Below, piece by piece: positions 52,001 through 60,170 of a stretch of DNA of 64,000 nucleotides. The notes under the pieces are model-generated. The model did not search any database, had not been told where the DNA came from, and was given only the letters and a program-made list of their open reading frames with translations. Where the stretch lies: assembly GCF_004353915.1 (NCBI RefSeq), contig NZ_SMRP01000022.1, positions 52,399 through 116,398 on the forward strand, in the 5' to 3' direction. Position 1 is the first letter of the stretch, and each line of letters opens with the position of its first letter. The DNA comes from Paraburkholderia silviterrae. Its GTDB lineage: Bacteria > Pseudomonadota > Gammaproteobacteria > Burkholderiales > Burkholderiaceae. The position numbers and the translations under genes were made by a program.

Positions 52001-52647
52001 TGGGCGACGTGAACGGGCTCGCGCTGGGTCAGTACGACTACGGCGCCGGTTCGCTGCAGGTCAACGCGTACAACCTGGGCGCGTACTGGACCCACATCGG
52101 CGCGGGCGGCTGGTACACCGACGCCGTCGCGATGGGCAGCGCGCTCACGGTGCGTACGCACTCGATCGAGAACGTGGGCGGCTCGACCGACGGCAACGCG
52201 TTCACGGGCTCGATCGAAGCGGGCTTGCCGATTGCTTTGGGGTACGGATTGACGCTGGAGCCGCAAGCGCAGCTCGTGTGGCAATGGCTCGCCCTCGAAA
52301 AATTCAACGACGGCATTTCCGATGTCACCTGGAACAATGGCAATACGTTCCTGGGCCGCATCGGCGCGCGCCTGCAATGGGCCTTCGACGCGAGCGGCGT
52401 GAACTGGAAGCCGTACCTGCGCATGAACGTGCTGCGCTCGTTCGGCGCCGACGACAAGACCACGTTCGGCGGCGTGACCACCCTGGGCACGCCGGTAGGC
52501 CAGACGATGGGACAAGTCGGCCTGGGGCTCGTCGCGCAACTGACGAAGCGCGGCAGCGCGTTTGCGACCGTGAGCTATCTGACAAATTTCGGCGGCGAGC
52601 ACCAGCGCGTGATTGGCGGCGACGTGGGCGTGAGGTGGGCGTGGTGA
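49093..52647 (+). CDS. Classical (type Va) autotransporter adhesin-like protein
   Basis: 1184 residues from the ATG at 49093. Signal peptide residues 1-26, cleaved after VYA. The passenger (about 27-755) is a right-handed beta-helix with repeated NG-x-TI-N-type strands (ITNNGRLSLSGNGTGVANRG, VNNGKIATTGANSYG) and several autotransporter-associated beta-strand repeats such as GAGTLALAPSASGGNTYSGG. Residues about 756-800 are a linker with SPT tandem repeats. The last 280 residues are the autotransporter beta-barrel, ending GGDVGVRWAW. It should be displayed on or released from the outer membrane. Likely roles are adhesion or biofilm. Regulation is unknown. Confidence 0.92.
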   Translation: MKINAWNLSLGGVVILAGTVPSGVYAACSSSAPASNTTVTCSGTGVPSVVAVADSKNVTINLESTATGSYTLASTPTPFSVDTSSTITNNGRLSLSGNGTGVANRGAMLLGVSHGNTITNGTSGVVSTTGAYNDGLAANGNNNTLVNNGKIATTGANSYGMTAAWGQSNLGASGNVLVNTGTVTTSGSNARAASILGGNGVIENSGTLTAGGRDSPAVYMQGNNDTLINSGTIQTTGTASSGGSVDAVVSNTLGSSFTATITNAAGGKIISNNGIGVRSTNGNTTITNAGLIQGGGGTAIKNGNGNDTLILQTGSQIVGTADGGGGNNIVRLQGSGTASNAFVNYQSLTMEGDAWTWAGTGTFSSALVKTGTLNLTGTLGTTTATVVATVNSGATLQANASNLPLVVTDNGLVRFQQDSDGAYSGLIGGTGAVEKTGAGTLALAPSASGGNTYSGGTTITQGTLSVAADSALGASSGPLALNGGTLQLGRSFDLAASRAMSISANNGTIDTQGFSSTIAQNITGTGSLTKLGTGTLTLNGDSSYTGGTNVNEGTLIVGDAAGDPPVLSGGGPVAVAAGATLGGYGSVTGNVTNNGTIAVANALASLAGGATGNFQLNGNLVNAGLVQLGGSGVGNTLTVAGNYVGQSAAIALNTYLAGDGAASDKLVVSGGAASGTSALKVTNVGGPGAPTLTDGIQVVQAANGATTSTGAFTLAGGTIKAGAYEYFLAKGGVSAGTGESWYLRNTIPAVSEVTPPATSPTSPISPTSPTSPTSPTSPTSPTSPTSPTSPTSPANPGTPPTTPTSPGNPGTPSSPTSTTTQTPIVAAPGTPEPIVEALAGAEASANSGASASANASVNAGATAPAVPVYRPEVALYAEAPSVARQLGLLQIDTFHDRQGEQGLLTESGTVPASWARAWGAYSNIAQSGDVKPSFDGSVWGMQVGQDLYADNQPGGARNHYGFFLGFSRAVGDVNGLALGQYDYGAGSLQVNAYNLGAYWTHIGAGGWYTDAVAMGSALTVRTHSIENVGGSTDGNAFTGSIEAGLPIALGYGLTLEPQAQLVWQWLALEKFNDGISDVTWNNGNTFLGRIGARLQWAFDASGVNWKPYLRMNVLRSFGADDKTTFGGVTTLGTPVGQTMGQVGLGLVAQLTKRGSAFATVSYLTNFGGEHQRVIGGDVGVRWAW
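51367..51475 (+). repeat. 9-bp tandem repeats encoding Ser-Pro-Thr in the autotransporter linker
   Basis: About eleven copies of a 9-bp unit (TCGCCGACG/TCGCCCACT variants) encode SPT repeats. The later copies are identical, so they are prone to slippage. Because the unit is a multiple of three, gain or loss of copies changes the linker length without a frameshift. Confidence 0.8.
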
Positions 52648-53156
52648 GCACGATGATCGTGCGGGCAATCCGTACCGGTGCACCTGCACAGTAGATCACC
52701 GGGCGCGCCGGCCATGTCTGTATGGCCGGCGCGTCATCTCCGCCGGACTTGAGCTGAAGCGATAATCACATGCGCATCTCTATTCGCGCGCTTTTCGAAC
52801 AATGCCTACGCCAGCCGTCAGGCGCTCCGTACAGCGATCGATCTTTTCGCACCCCATATCTATTTCTAGATATGCATGCGATTGAGCGCAGTCAATAAAA
52901 CTGCTCATGAAAACGTGAGCAGACGGTTACCTCAACCACTCCAGCAACGCTACTCCCGCACTTGCTCAGCGCCTGTTTGCAGCACGCAACGTCATGGCGC
53001 GTATCGGTATGTGGTGGATCAAAGCGCGGTTTTATCCCGTAAATACAGGGCTTTTACAACGATTGCAACATTCGATGCGACGTCGTAAAGTACCGCACCA
53101 ATTCGGTTGTAAGATTTTTGAAAGGCTGTATTGCCTGGACTGCGAGGGGTGACGCA
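52648..53156. other. 509-bp intergenic stretch between autotransporter and symporter genes
   Basis: A 12-bp GC hairpin (CGCGCCGGCCAT/ATGGCCGGCGCG) at 52704-52733 is the probable end of the autotransporter transcript, although no T-run follows. Farther on the DNA is AT-rich and contains an 8-bp inverted repeat, CATATCTA/TAGATATG, at 52855-52874. I see no gene in it. Confidence 0.5.
52704..52733 (+). terminator. Hairpin after the autotransporter gene
   Basis: A perfect 12-bp stem with a 6-base loop lies 57 bp after the stop codon at 52647. The following bases, TCATCTC, carry no T-tract, so termination here may need Rho. Confidence 0.4.
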
Positions 53157-54443
53157 ATGAAACGTTTGAAGCTGACCACATGGATCGTGATCGGCATGGT
53201 GCTGGGCATTGCGGTGGGCTACGCTTGCCATGGCAGCATTGCCGACCCCCAGGAGCTCAAAGCGGTCGCGGACTACTTTGGGCTCGTCACTGAGCTCTTC
53301 CTGCGGCTCATCAAGATGATCGTCGCGCCGCTCGTGTTCACGACGCTCGTCGTGGGCGTGGGCAAGATGGGCGACGCCAAATCGGTGGGCCGTGTCGGCA
53401 TGCGTACGCTCGCATGGTTTCTTGGCGCGAGCTTCGTCTCGCTGCTGCTCGGCGCGCTGGTGGCGAACTGGCTTCAGCCCGGCGCGGGCTTGAACCTGCC
53501 GCTGCCCGACTCGCACGCGAGCACCGGCATTCGCGCGGGCGCGATCAACGTGAAGGAGTTCGTCACGCACCTCGTGCCCAAGAGCATCGTGCAGGCCATG
53601 GCCGAGAACGAGATTCTGCAGATTGTCGTGTTCGCGGCGTTCTTCAGCCTTGGCATCATCGCAGTCGGCGAACACGGCAAGGGCATTGTCACCTTGCTCG
53701 AGCAGGTTTCGTTCGTGATGTTCAAGGTGACCGGTTATGTCATGGCGTTCGCGCCGGTGGCGGTGTTTTCCGCGCTCGCCCACGTGGTCGCCATTCAGGG
53801 GCTCGGGATCCTGGTCAGCTACGGGACCTTCATGGGCGTCTTCTTTGGCGCGCTGGCGCTGCTGTGGTGCGTGATCATCGCAGCGGGCGCCGTGGTGCTG
53901 CGCGGCCGCGTGTTCGATCTCGTGCGCGGCGTGCGCACGCCCATGCTGCTGGCATTCAGCACCGCGAGCAGCGAATCCGCTTATCCGAAGCTGCTCGAGC
54001 AGCTCGAGCGAGGCGGCGTGCCGCGCCGCATTTCGAGCTTCGTGTTGCCGCTCGGCTATTCGTTCAACCTCGACGGGTCGATGATCTATTGCACCTTCGC
54101 CACGCTGTTCATCGCGCAGGCGTATGGCATCGAGCTCTCGTTCGTGCAGCAGGCCACGATGCTCGCCATCCTGATGCTCACGAGCAAGGGCATGGCGGCG
54201 GTGCCGAAGGCCTCGCTCGTGGTGATCGCGGCCACACTGGGGCAGTTCAATATTCCCGAGGCGGGACTGCTGCTGATCCTCGGGGTGGATACCTTCCTCG
54301 ACATGGGGCGCACGGCCACCAACGTGCTCGGCAACAGCGTGGCCGCGGCGGTCGTGACGAAGTGGGAGGGCCAACTGGGTCCCGTGCTGAGCGACGACGA
54401 ATACGAGGCGATGGTGAGCGCGCGCGAGACGGAGAAGGTTTGA
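53157..54443 (+). CDS. Dicarboxylate/glutamate:cation symporter (DAACS family)
   Basis: 428 residues from the ATG at 53157. It is hydrophobic, with the family signature sequences: FLRLIKMIVAPLVFTTLVVG, AFSTASSESAYPKLLEQLE (hairpin HP1), GYSFNLDGSMIYCTFATLFI and the DTFLDMGRTATNVLGNSVAA segment that forms the substrate-binding site with conserved Asp, Arg and Asn. It belongs to the GltP/DctA group and would import glutamate/aspartate or C4-dicarboxylates with protons or sodium. The last 20 residues are charged. It is a single gene followed by a strong terminator. Confidence 0.92.
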   Translation: MKRLKLTTWIVIGMVLGIAVGYACHGSIADPQELKAVADYFGLVTELFLRLIKMIVAPLVFTTLVVGVGKMGDAKSVGRVGMRTLAWFLGASFVSLLLGALVANWLQPGAGLNLPLPDSHASTGIRAGAINVKEFVTHLVPKSIVQAMAENEILQIVVFAAFFSLGIIAVGEHGKGIVTLLEQVSFVMFKVTGYVMAFAPVAVFSALAHVVAIQGLGILVSYGTFMGVFFGALALLWCVIIAAGAVVLRGRVFDLVRGVRTPMLLAFSTASSESAYPKLLEQLERGGVPRRISSFVLPLGYSFNLDGSMIYCTFATLFIAQAYGIELSFVQQATMLAILMLTSKGMAAVPKASLVVIAATLGQFNIPEAGLLLILGVDTFLDMGRTATNVLGNSVAAAVVTKWEGQLGPVLSDDEYEAMVSARETEKV

Positions 54444-54844
54444 GCGCCGGGCGGCTGCGCGAGCGGTTGCCTGAAACTGGAAGCACGAAATGATGGGCCC
54501 CGCAGCAATGCGGGGCCCATTGCTATTGGAGGCGGCAAAACACCTGACGGCAACGCTCAAAAACGGATGTTTCGCATTTTCCAAATTGCTTCCAGATCAT
54601 TACAAATTAATTTCAATTGACGTGCCCGCTTCAATATCCGCTGCACAGTGCGCGCATGGCAAATCATTGAATAAAAGTGATTCGTGTTGAAAAACAACGA
54701 CCCGCCGCCCTGGCGATTCATGGAAATCCCCCATATTTCAGCACCTGGCGCGAAAGCATCGAGAAGGGTTCCGCTGGATAGAATGCCGCCATTCATCGAG
54801 GCAAGCGGTATCGTGCCGCCGGCCCAAAATAATGGAGACAGTCG
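54444..54844. other. 401-bp intergenic stretch between symporter and ABC importer operon
   Basis: It opens with a terminator hairpin (54493-54520). The rest is AT-rich and contains promoter-like TTGACG (54615-54620) and a GGAGACA ribosome site just before 54845. No gene was found. Confidence 0.5.
54493..54520 (+). terminator. Intrinsic-type terminator after the symporter gene
   Basis: A 12-bp perfect stem (ATGGGCCCCGCA/TGCGGGGCCCAT) with the tetraloop GCAA lies 49 bp after the symporter stop codon. The following TGCTATTGG is only weakly T-rich, but the hairpin is unusually stable. Confidence 0.7.
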
Positions 54845-55873
54845 ATGCAACCCACTTCTCGCGCATTGCGCCGTCGTGTGCCCGCCATGGCGATCGCTTG
54901 CGGCCTGCTGTTCGGTGCCGCGCTTCAAAGCGCCCGCGCCGCCGACGAGCCCGGCAAGATCACCATCATGGTGGGCGGAATCACGAAGCTCATCTATCTG
55001 CCCGCGAAGCTCACGGAGCAGCTCGGCTACTTCAAGGACGAAGGGCTGAACGTCGAGCTGCTCTCGCAGCCTGCCGGCGTGGACGCCGAAAACGAGCTGC
55101 TGGCGGGCGCCGTGCAAGGCGTGGTGGGCTTCTACGACCACACCATCGACCTGCAGACGAAGGGCAAGGACGTCAAGGCGATCGCCGTGTTTGGCCAGGT
55201 GCCGGGCGAAGTGGAAGTGGTGTCCTCGAAGTCGGCCGACACGCTCAAGTCCATGGCCGACGTCAAGGGCAAGACGCTCGGCGTGACCGGTCTTGGCTCT
55301 TCCACGAGCTTTCTCACGCAATATCTCGCGGGCCAGCACGGCATTGCGTCGACCGAGTACACGATGCTGCCGGTCGGCGCCGACGCGAGCTTCATCGCAG
55401 CGGTCAAGCAGAACCGCATCGACGCGGGCATGACCACCGAGCCCACCGTGTCGCGCCTGCTGCAGACTGGCGACGCCAAGGTGCTGGTGGACATGCGCAC
55501 CGTGGACGGCACGCGCGCTGCGCTCGGCGGCACCTATCCGGCGGCGAGCCTTTATGTGCAGGACGCGTGGGCGGCTTCGCACAAGGCCGAGGCGGTCAAG
55601 CTCGCGCATGCGTTCGCGCGCACGATGCAGTTCATCCACACGCATAGCGCCGAGGAAATCGCAGCGAAGATGCCGGACGACTATCAGAAGGACAAGGCGC
55701 TCTACGTGACGGCGCTCAAGGCGTCGCTGCCCATGTACACGGCGGACGGCAAGATGCCGGCCGATGGCCCCGCCACCGTGCTGAAGGTGCTCTCGGCGTT
55801 CAATCCGTCGGTCAAGGGCAAGCACGTGGATCTGGCGAGGACCTATACGAACGAGTTCGTTAGCGCGAAATGA
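54845..55873 (+). CDS. ABC transporter substrate-binding protein (NitT/TauT-type)
   Basis: 342 residues from the ATG at 54845 (GGAGACA upstream). Signal peptide residues 1-35, cleaved near ARA. The mature protein has the NMT1/THI5-like fold: ITIMVGGITKLIYLPAKLTE, GYFKDEGLNVELLSQ, VQGVVGFYDHTIDL and VTGLGSSTSFLTQYL. It would capture a small sulfonate, nitrate or aromatic acid in the periplasm. It is the first of three genes of an importer operon; the ATPase starts 108 bp later. Similar proteins are often found near aromatic-acid catabolism genes. The ligand is unknown. Confidence 0.9.
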   Translation: MQPTSRALRRRVPAMAIACGLLFGAALQSARAADEPGKITIMVGGITKLIYLPAKLTEQLGYFKDEGLNVELLSQPAGVDAENELLAGAVQGVVGFYDHTIDLQTKGKDVKAIAVFGQVPGEVEVVSSKSADTLKSMADVKGKTLGVTGLGSSTSFLTQYLAGQHGIASTEYTMLPVGADASFIAAVKQNRIDAGMTTEPTVSRLLQTGDAKVLVDMRTVDGTRAALGGTYPAASLYVQDAWAASHKAEAVKLAHAFARTMQFIHTHSAEEIAAKMPDDYQKDKALYVTALKASLPMYTADGKMPADGPATVLKVLSAFNPSVKGKHVDLARTYTNEFVSAK

Positions 55874-55980
55874 CGCCGTAGCGGCGGGGTGGTCCTTGCG
55901 GGCCGCCTTCGCCGCCGCTTCCTTGTGTTTTGAGGCTTCGGCGCCGGCTTTTTCCCTGGCGGCGCCGGAACAATCGTGAG

Positions 55981-56811
55981 ATGTCCTTGATGAAGCAAGC
56001 TCCAGTTCAAGCCACTGCGCGAACCGCCGCGCAAACCGCTACGCCGGCCATCGAATTTCGTTCTGTCTCGTGCCGCTTTATCGCGCCCGACGGCAAGGCG
56101 ACCGTGGCGCTGCGCGATTTCAGCATGGCCGTCGCGCAGGGGGAATTCGTCGCCATCGTCGGCCCCACCGGCTGCGGCAAGTCCACCACGCTCAGCATGA
56201 TCACGGGGCTGCTCAAGCCCACCACCGGTGAAGTGCGCGTGATGGGCGCGCCCGTGAACGGCATCGACCCGCGCATCGGCTTCGTGTTTCAGGCCGATGC
56301 GGTGTTTCCATGGCGCTCGGTGCTCGACAACGTGGCGGCCGGCCCGCTGTTTCGCGGCCGCTCGAAAGACGTGGCCTATGGCGAGGCGAACGAATGGCTG
56401 CGCCGCGTCGGCCTCGACAAATTCGGCAAGCATTACCCGCATCAGCTCTCCGGCGGCATGCGCAAGCGCGTGGCGCTCGCGCAGACCTTCATCAACAAGC
56501 CCGAGATCCTGCTGATGGACGAGCCGTTCTCGGCGCTCGACATGCAGACCCGCACGCTGATGCAGGACGAGCTGCTGCAGTTGTGGGGCGGCACGGGCTC
56601 GGTCGTGTTCGTCACGCACGACCTGGAAGAAGCCATCGCGCTCGCCGACCGCGTGTTCGTGCTCACGGCGCGGCCCGCGACGCTCAAGAAGGTCTACGAA
56701 ATCGACCTGCCGCGCCCGCGCATCACCTCGGAAATCCGCTACGAACCGCGCTTTATCGAAATCTCCCGTGACATCTGGCACGACCTGCGCGAGGAGGTGC
56801 AAATTGCCTGA
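55981..56811 (+). CDS. ABC transporter ATP-binding protein (NitT/TauT-type)
   Basis: 276 residues from the ATG at 55981 (an ATG at 55990 is also possible). Walker A is GPTGCGKST, the ABC signature is LSGGMRKRVALAQ, Walker B is ILLMDEPFSALD, the Q-loop is FVFQADAVFPW and the switch His is in VFVTHDLEEA. These are the SsuB/TauB/NrtD features. It powers import with the binding protein and permease on either side. The permease TTG starts 8 bases before this gene's stop. Confidence 0.93.
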   Translation: MSLMKQAPVQATARTAAQTATPAIEFRSVSCRFIAPDGKATVALRDFSMAVAQGEFVAIVGPTGCGKSTTLSMITGLLKPTTGEVRVMGAPVNGIDPRIGFVFQADAVFPWRSVLDNVAAGPLFRGRSKDVAYGEANEWLRRVGLDKFGKHYPHQLSGGMRKRVALAQTFINKPEILLMDEPFSALDMQTRTLMQDELLQLWGGTGSVVFVTHDLEEAIALADRVFVLTARPATLKKVYEIDLPRPRITSEIRYEPRFIEISRDIWHDLREEVQIA

Positions 56812-57706
56812 CACGCTCGAACTCCGGAAACCGCCCATGACCGCTCCCGCATCTGCAACCGCTTCGAACGCGGCCGCTCTCGACCGCAACTCGCTCGCCC
56901 AGGTCGAGCGGATGGCGCAGCGCCGCATCCGGCAGCGCCACGCACTCGTGATTGGCCTGCGCGTGCTCGTGCTCGTCGTCGTGCTGGGCGGCTGGGAACT
57001 CGCGGGACGCAACAAGTGGATCGACCCGTTCTTCTTCTCGATGCCCTCGCTGATCTTTCAGCAGATCGTCGACTGGTTCGTGAACGGCACGTCCCAGGGG
57101 CCGCTGCTGTTGCAGGTGTGGGTCACGCTCGAGGAGACGGTGCTGGGCTTTCTGATCGGCGCCGCGGGCGGCGTGGTGTGCGGCGTGCTGCTGGGCCGCA
57201 ACAAGCTGCTCTCCGACGTGTTCAGCCTCTACATCAAGATTGCCAACTCGATCCCGCGCGTGGTGCTGGGCTCGGTGTTCGTGATCGCGCTGGGTCTGGG
57301 CATGGCCTCGAAGGTCGCGCTCGCCGTGGTGATGGTGTTCTTCGTGGTGTTCGGCAATGCCTTCCAGGGCGTGCGCGAAGCCGACCGCTACATGATCGCC
57401 AATGCGCAGATTCTCGGTGCGTCGCGCCGCCAGGTGACGACCTCGGTGGTGATTCCCTCCGCGCTCTCGTGGATTCTCGCGAGCCTGCACGTGAGCTTCG
57501 GCTTTGCGCTGGTGGGTGCCGTGGTGGGTGAATTCCTCGGCTCGAAGCAGGGCATCGGTCTGTTGATCTCGACGGCGCAGGGCGCCTTCAATGCGAGCGG
57601 CGTATTCGCGGCGATGATCGTGCTGGCAGTGGTTGCGCTATCAACCGATTACCTGCTGAGCGCGCTGGAAAAGCGCCTGCTCAAATGGCGGCCTGCGGCA
57701 TTCTGA
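56804..57706 (+). CDS. ABC transporter permease (NitT/TauT-type)
   Basis: 300 residues if the TTG at 56804 is used; GAGGAGGTG lies 4 bases before it, and the alternative ATG at 56837 has a weaker ribosome site. After a 60-residue hydrophilic N-terminus come about six hydrophobic helices. The binding-protein-dependent permease signature (EAA loop) is at FGNAFQGVREADRYMIANAQ followed by LGASRRQVTTSVVIPSA. It belongs to the SsuC/TauC family. The N-terminus overlaps the ATPase gene by 8 bp, so the two are coupled. Confidence 0.88.
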   Translation: MPDTLELRKPPMTAPASATASNAAALDRNSLAQVERMAQRRIRQRHALVIGLRVLVLVVVLGGWELAGRNKWIDPFFFSMPSLIFQQIVDWFVNGTSQGPLLLQVWVTLEETVLGFLIGAAGGVVCGVLLGRNKLLSDVFSLYIKIANSIPRVVLGSVFVIALGLGMASKVALAVVMVFFVVFGNAFQGVREADRYMIANAQILGASRRQVTTSVVIPSALSWILASLHVSFGFALVGAVVGEFLGSKQGIGLLISTAQGAFNASGVFAAMIVLAVVALSTDYLLSALEKRLLKWRPAAF

Positions 57707-57763
57707 GTGTCGATATGCCGAACCGCTGACCTTTTCAGCAGATCAGGTCCGAAGCGTTCGAAC

Positions 57764-57786
57764 GCCGTCCCGCTTTGCGGGACGGC
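57764..57786 (+). terminator. Intrinsic terminator of the ABC importer operon
   Basis: GCCGTCCCGC/GCGGGACGGC form a 10-bp stem around TTT; the sequence then runs TTTGTACTGG. It lies 57 bp after the permease stop and 22 bp before the kinase start, separating the two transcripts. Confidence 0.7.
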
Positions 57787-57807
57787 TTTGTACTGGAGTG
57801 CTTGAAA

Positions 57808-59229
57808 ATGGTACATAGCCTGCGCGCGCGCCTGCTGTTGTGGCTGTTGCTGCCGCTGGCGGCGTTCGCGGTCGTCTCGGGCCGGATGTCTTACGACGCC
57901 GCGCGCCAGACGGCCGATCTGTTGCAGGACAACGCGTTGCTGGCCTCGGCGCGCACGATCATCGAAGACGTCGATTGGGACAACGGCGCGCTCACTGCGA
58001 ATATTCCGCCGGCCGCGCTGGAGATTTTCGAGTCGCCGTACCAGGATCAGGTGTTCTACAAGGTGCTGGCGGGCGACGGCCGGCTGCTGGGCGGCGCACC
58101 GGATCTCGTGCCGCCGCCCGCTGGCGCGCCGCTGCCGGCGTTCTACGACACCACCTACGATGGCGCGCCCATTCGCGCCGTGGCCTACGAGCGCATGCTT
58201 TACGACTCGGGCCATGCCGAGCGCGTCACGGTGATCGTCGGCAAGACCGTGGCTTCGCGCCAGGCGATGATCGACGGGCTCTGGCGGCCGCAGCTGATGC
58301 GCCAGTGGCTGATGCTCGCACTCGCCGTGCTGCTCGTGCCGCTCGGGCTCACGCTCGAGCTGCGCCCGCTCATGAAGCTCAAGGACGACGTGGCGGACCG
58401 CGAGCCGACGCAGCTCGAACCAATCCGCCCAGATCATTTGCCCTCCGAACTAAGGCCGATCGTCGACGCGATCAATCAGTGCATTGCGCGCCTGAAGGTG
58501 CATGCTTCGACCCAGCGTCAGTTCATCGCCGACGCGGCACATCAATTGCGCACGCCGCTCACGCTGCTCGCCACGCAGATCCAGTTCGCGAGCCAGTGCG
58601 ATGCCCGCGACCCGGCGCTGTTCGACGCGCTGCGCGGGGTGCGCCGCACCAGCCACAAGATGGCGGAGCTCACCAACCAGCTCTTGCTGCTGGCGCAAGC
58701 CGAATCGATGGCGCCCGCGCGCAAGGGCATCCGCGTGGATCTCGGGGCGGTGGTGTCTTCGGTGCTCGAAGAGCTGATCCAGGCGGCGCAGCAACGCGAG
58801 ATCGATCTAGGCGCGGAGCTGGCCAACGGGGTGGAAGTGGCGGGCAATGCGGGCCTGCTGGCTTCGCTCGCCTCCAATCTGGTCGACAACGCGATCCGCT
58901 ACACCCAACCGGGCGGCAACGTGACGGCGCTGTGCCGCCGCGTGGGCGACGAGGTCGTGCTGCAGGTGGTGGACAACGGCCCGGGCATTCCTGCCGAGGC
59001 GCGCAAGCACGTGTTCGAGCGCTTCTACCGCGTTGCAACGGACACCGAAGGAACGGGCCTCGGGCTGGCCATCGTGCACCAGGTGGCGCGCTCGCATGGC
59101 GGCTCGGTGAGCATGGCGCCCGGTGACGGGCGTGTCGGGCTCGTGGTGACCGTGCGCTTGCCGGTCTGGCGCGAAGTGGCGATGGCACGAAGCGCCGGCT
59201 TGAAGGAGCTGCATGCATCGCTGGCATGA
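57808..59229 (+). CDS. Sensor histidine kinase, TctE/QseC-like
   Basis: 473 residues from the ATG at 57808. A first helix (residues 6-28), a periplasmic domain of about 130 residues and a second helix (about 165-185) precede the kinase core. The H-box is QFIADAAHQLRTPLTLLATQ, the N-box LASNLVDNAIRYTQP, the G-boxes VVDNGPGIPAEARKH and GTGLGLAIVHQV. The extracellular architecture and H-box are those of tricarboxylate-sensing TctE kinases. Unusually the kinase gene precedes its regulator gene; a TctD-like regulator follows 65 bp later. Confidence 0.9.
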   Translation: MVHSLRARLLLWLLLPLAAFAVVSGRMSYDAARQTADLLQDNALLASARTIIEDVDWDNGALTANIPPAALEIFESPYQDQVFYKVLAGDGRLLGGAPDLVPPPAGAPLPAFYDTTYDGAPIRAVAYERMLYDSGHAERVTVIVGKTVASRQAMIDGLWRPQLMRQWLMLALAVLLVPLGLTLELRPLMKLKDDVADREPTQLEPIRPDHLPSELRPIVDAINQCIARLKVHASTQRQFIADAAHQLRTPLTLLATQIQFASQCDARDPALFDALRGVRRTSHKMAELTNQLLLLAQAESMAPARKGIRVDLGAVVSSVLEELIQAAQQREIDLGAELANGVEVAGNAGLLASLASNLVDNAIRYTQPGGNVTALCRRVGDEVVLQVVDNGPGIPAEARKHVFERFYRVATDTEGTGLGLAIVHQVARSHGGSVSMAPGDGRVGLVVTVRLPVWREVAMARSAGLKELHASLA

Positions 59230-59294
59230 ATCGATGGGGGGAATCAGCGGGATGAATCAGTGGGATGAATCGGTGACATGAACGAGGAAAGACA

Positions 59295-59990
59295 ATGAAG
59301 CTGATGCTCGTGGAAGACAACGCCGAGCTGGCGCACTGGATCGTCAACCTGTTGCGCGCCGAGAATTTCACGGTGGACTGCGTGAGCGATGGCGAGTCCG
59401 CGGATTCGGTGCTGATGACGCAGAGCTACGACGTCGTGCTGCTCGACATGCGCCTGCCGCGCATGAGCGGCAAGGACGTGCTCAACCGCCTGAGACGGCG
59501 GCGCGACAACGTGCCGGTGCTCATGCTCACGGCGCATGGCTCGATCGAGGACAAGGTGGCGTGCTTCAGCGCCGGCGCCGACGATTATGTGGTGAAGCCC
59601 TTCGACAGCCGCGAGCTGGTCGCGCGCATCAAGGCGCTGATACGCCGGCAGGTTGGCGACAAGTCGGGCTGGCTGACTTGCGGCGATCTGCATTACCTCT
59701 CCGACACGCGCGAGTTCCGCCACAACGAGGATCCGCTCGCGCTGCGCCGGCGCGAGCATGCGATTCTCGAGGCGCTGATGCTGCAGCAGGGCAAGACCGT
59801 CTCGAAGCACACCCTCATGGAGCGCGTCTACAGCCTCGACGACGAGCCGAGCGCCGACGCCATCGACATCTATATCCACCGGTTGCGCAAGCATCTCGTG
59901 GACTCGAGCGCCCAGATCATGACCCTGCGCGGGCTCGGCTACATCCTGCGTGCGAAGGACGTGGCCCGGTGCGAGCAAAGCGCCGTTTAA
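59295..59990 (+). CDS. OmpR-family response regulator, TctD-like
   Basis: 231 residues from the ATG at 59295. The receiver (1-115) has MKLMLVEDNAELAHWIVNLL, phospho-Asp51 in VVLLDMRLP and Lys in YVVKPFDSRELVARIKALI; the winged-helix domain (130-225) includes LRRREHAILEALMLQQG, IDIYIHRLRKHL and LRGLGYIL. Partner of the upstream kinase. The porin at 60171 starts 180 bp downstream on the same strand. In pseudomonads TctDE controls a porin and a citrate transporter, so the porin here is a good candidate target. Confidence 0.9.
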   Translation: MKLMLVEDNAELAHWIVNLLRAENFTVDCVSDGESADSVLMTQSYDVVLLDMRLPRMSGKDVLNRLRRRRDNVPVLMLTAHGSIEDKVACFSAGADDYVVKPFDSRELVARIKALIRRQVGDKSGWLTCGDLHYLSDTREFRHNEDPLALRRREHAILEALMLQQGKTVSKHTLMERVYSLDDEPSADAIDIYIHRLRKHLVDSSAQIMTLRGLGYILRAKDVARCEQSAV

Positions 59991-60170
59991 ACATTGGTGA
60001 TTCCACTTAGTGATGCGAACCGTTCGCGAAAGGAGCGCGAAGGATTGTGACCACTACGATTCGTCTCATCCGTTGATTGTCATGCAAGCCGGGGGTGGCT
60101 GGAGCAAACCTGGCGAAGAGTTGGCAACGGACCAATCAGAACTTCAATGCAGTTATCTGAGGAGACAATC

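Noticed and set aside
53019..54584. A 521-codon open frame on the minus strand across the symporter gene
   Set aside because: Its composition is His/Arg-rich and it overlaps the well-supported DAACS symporter entirely; it is a GC-skew shadow.
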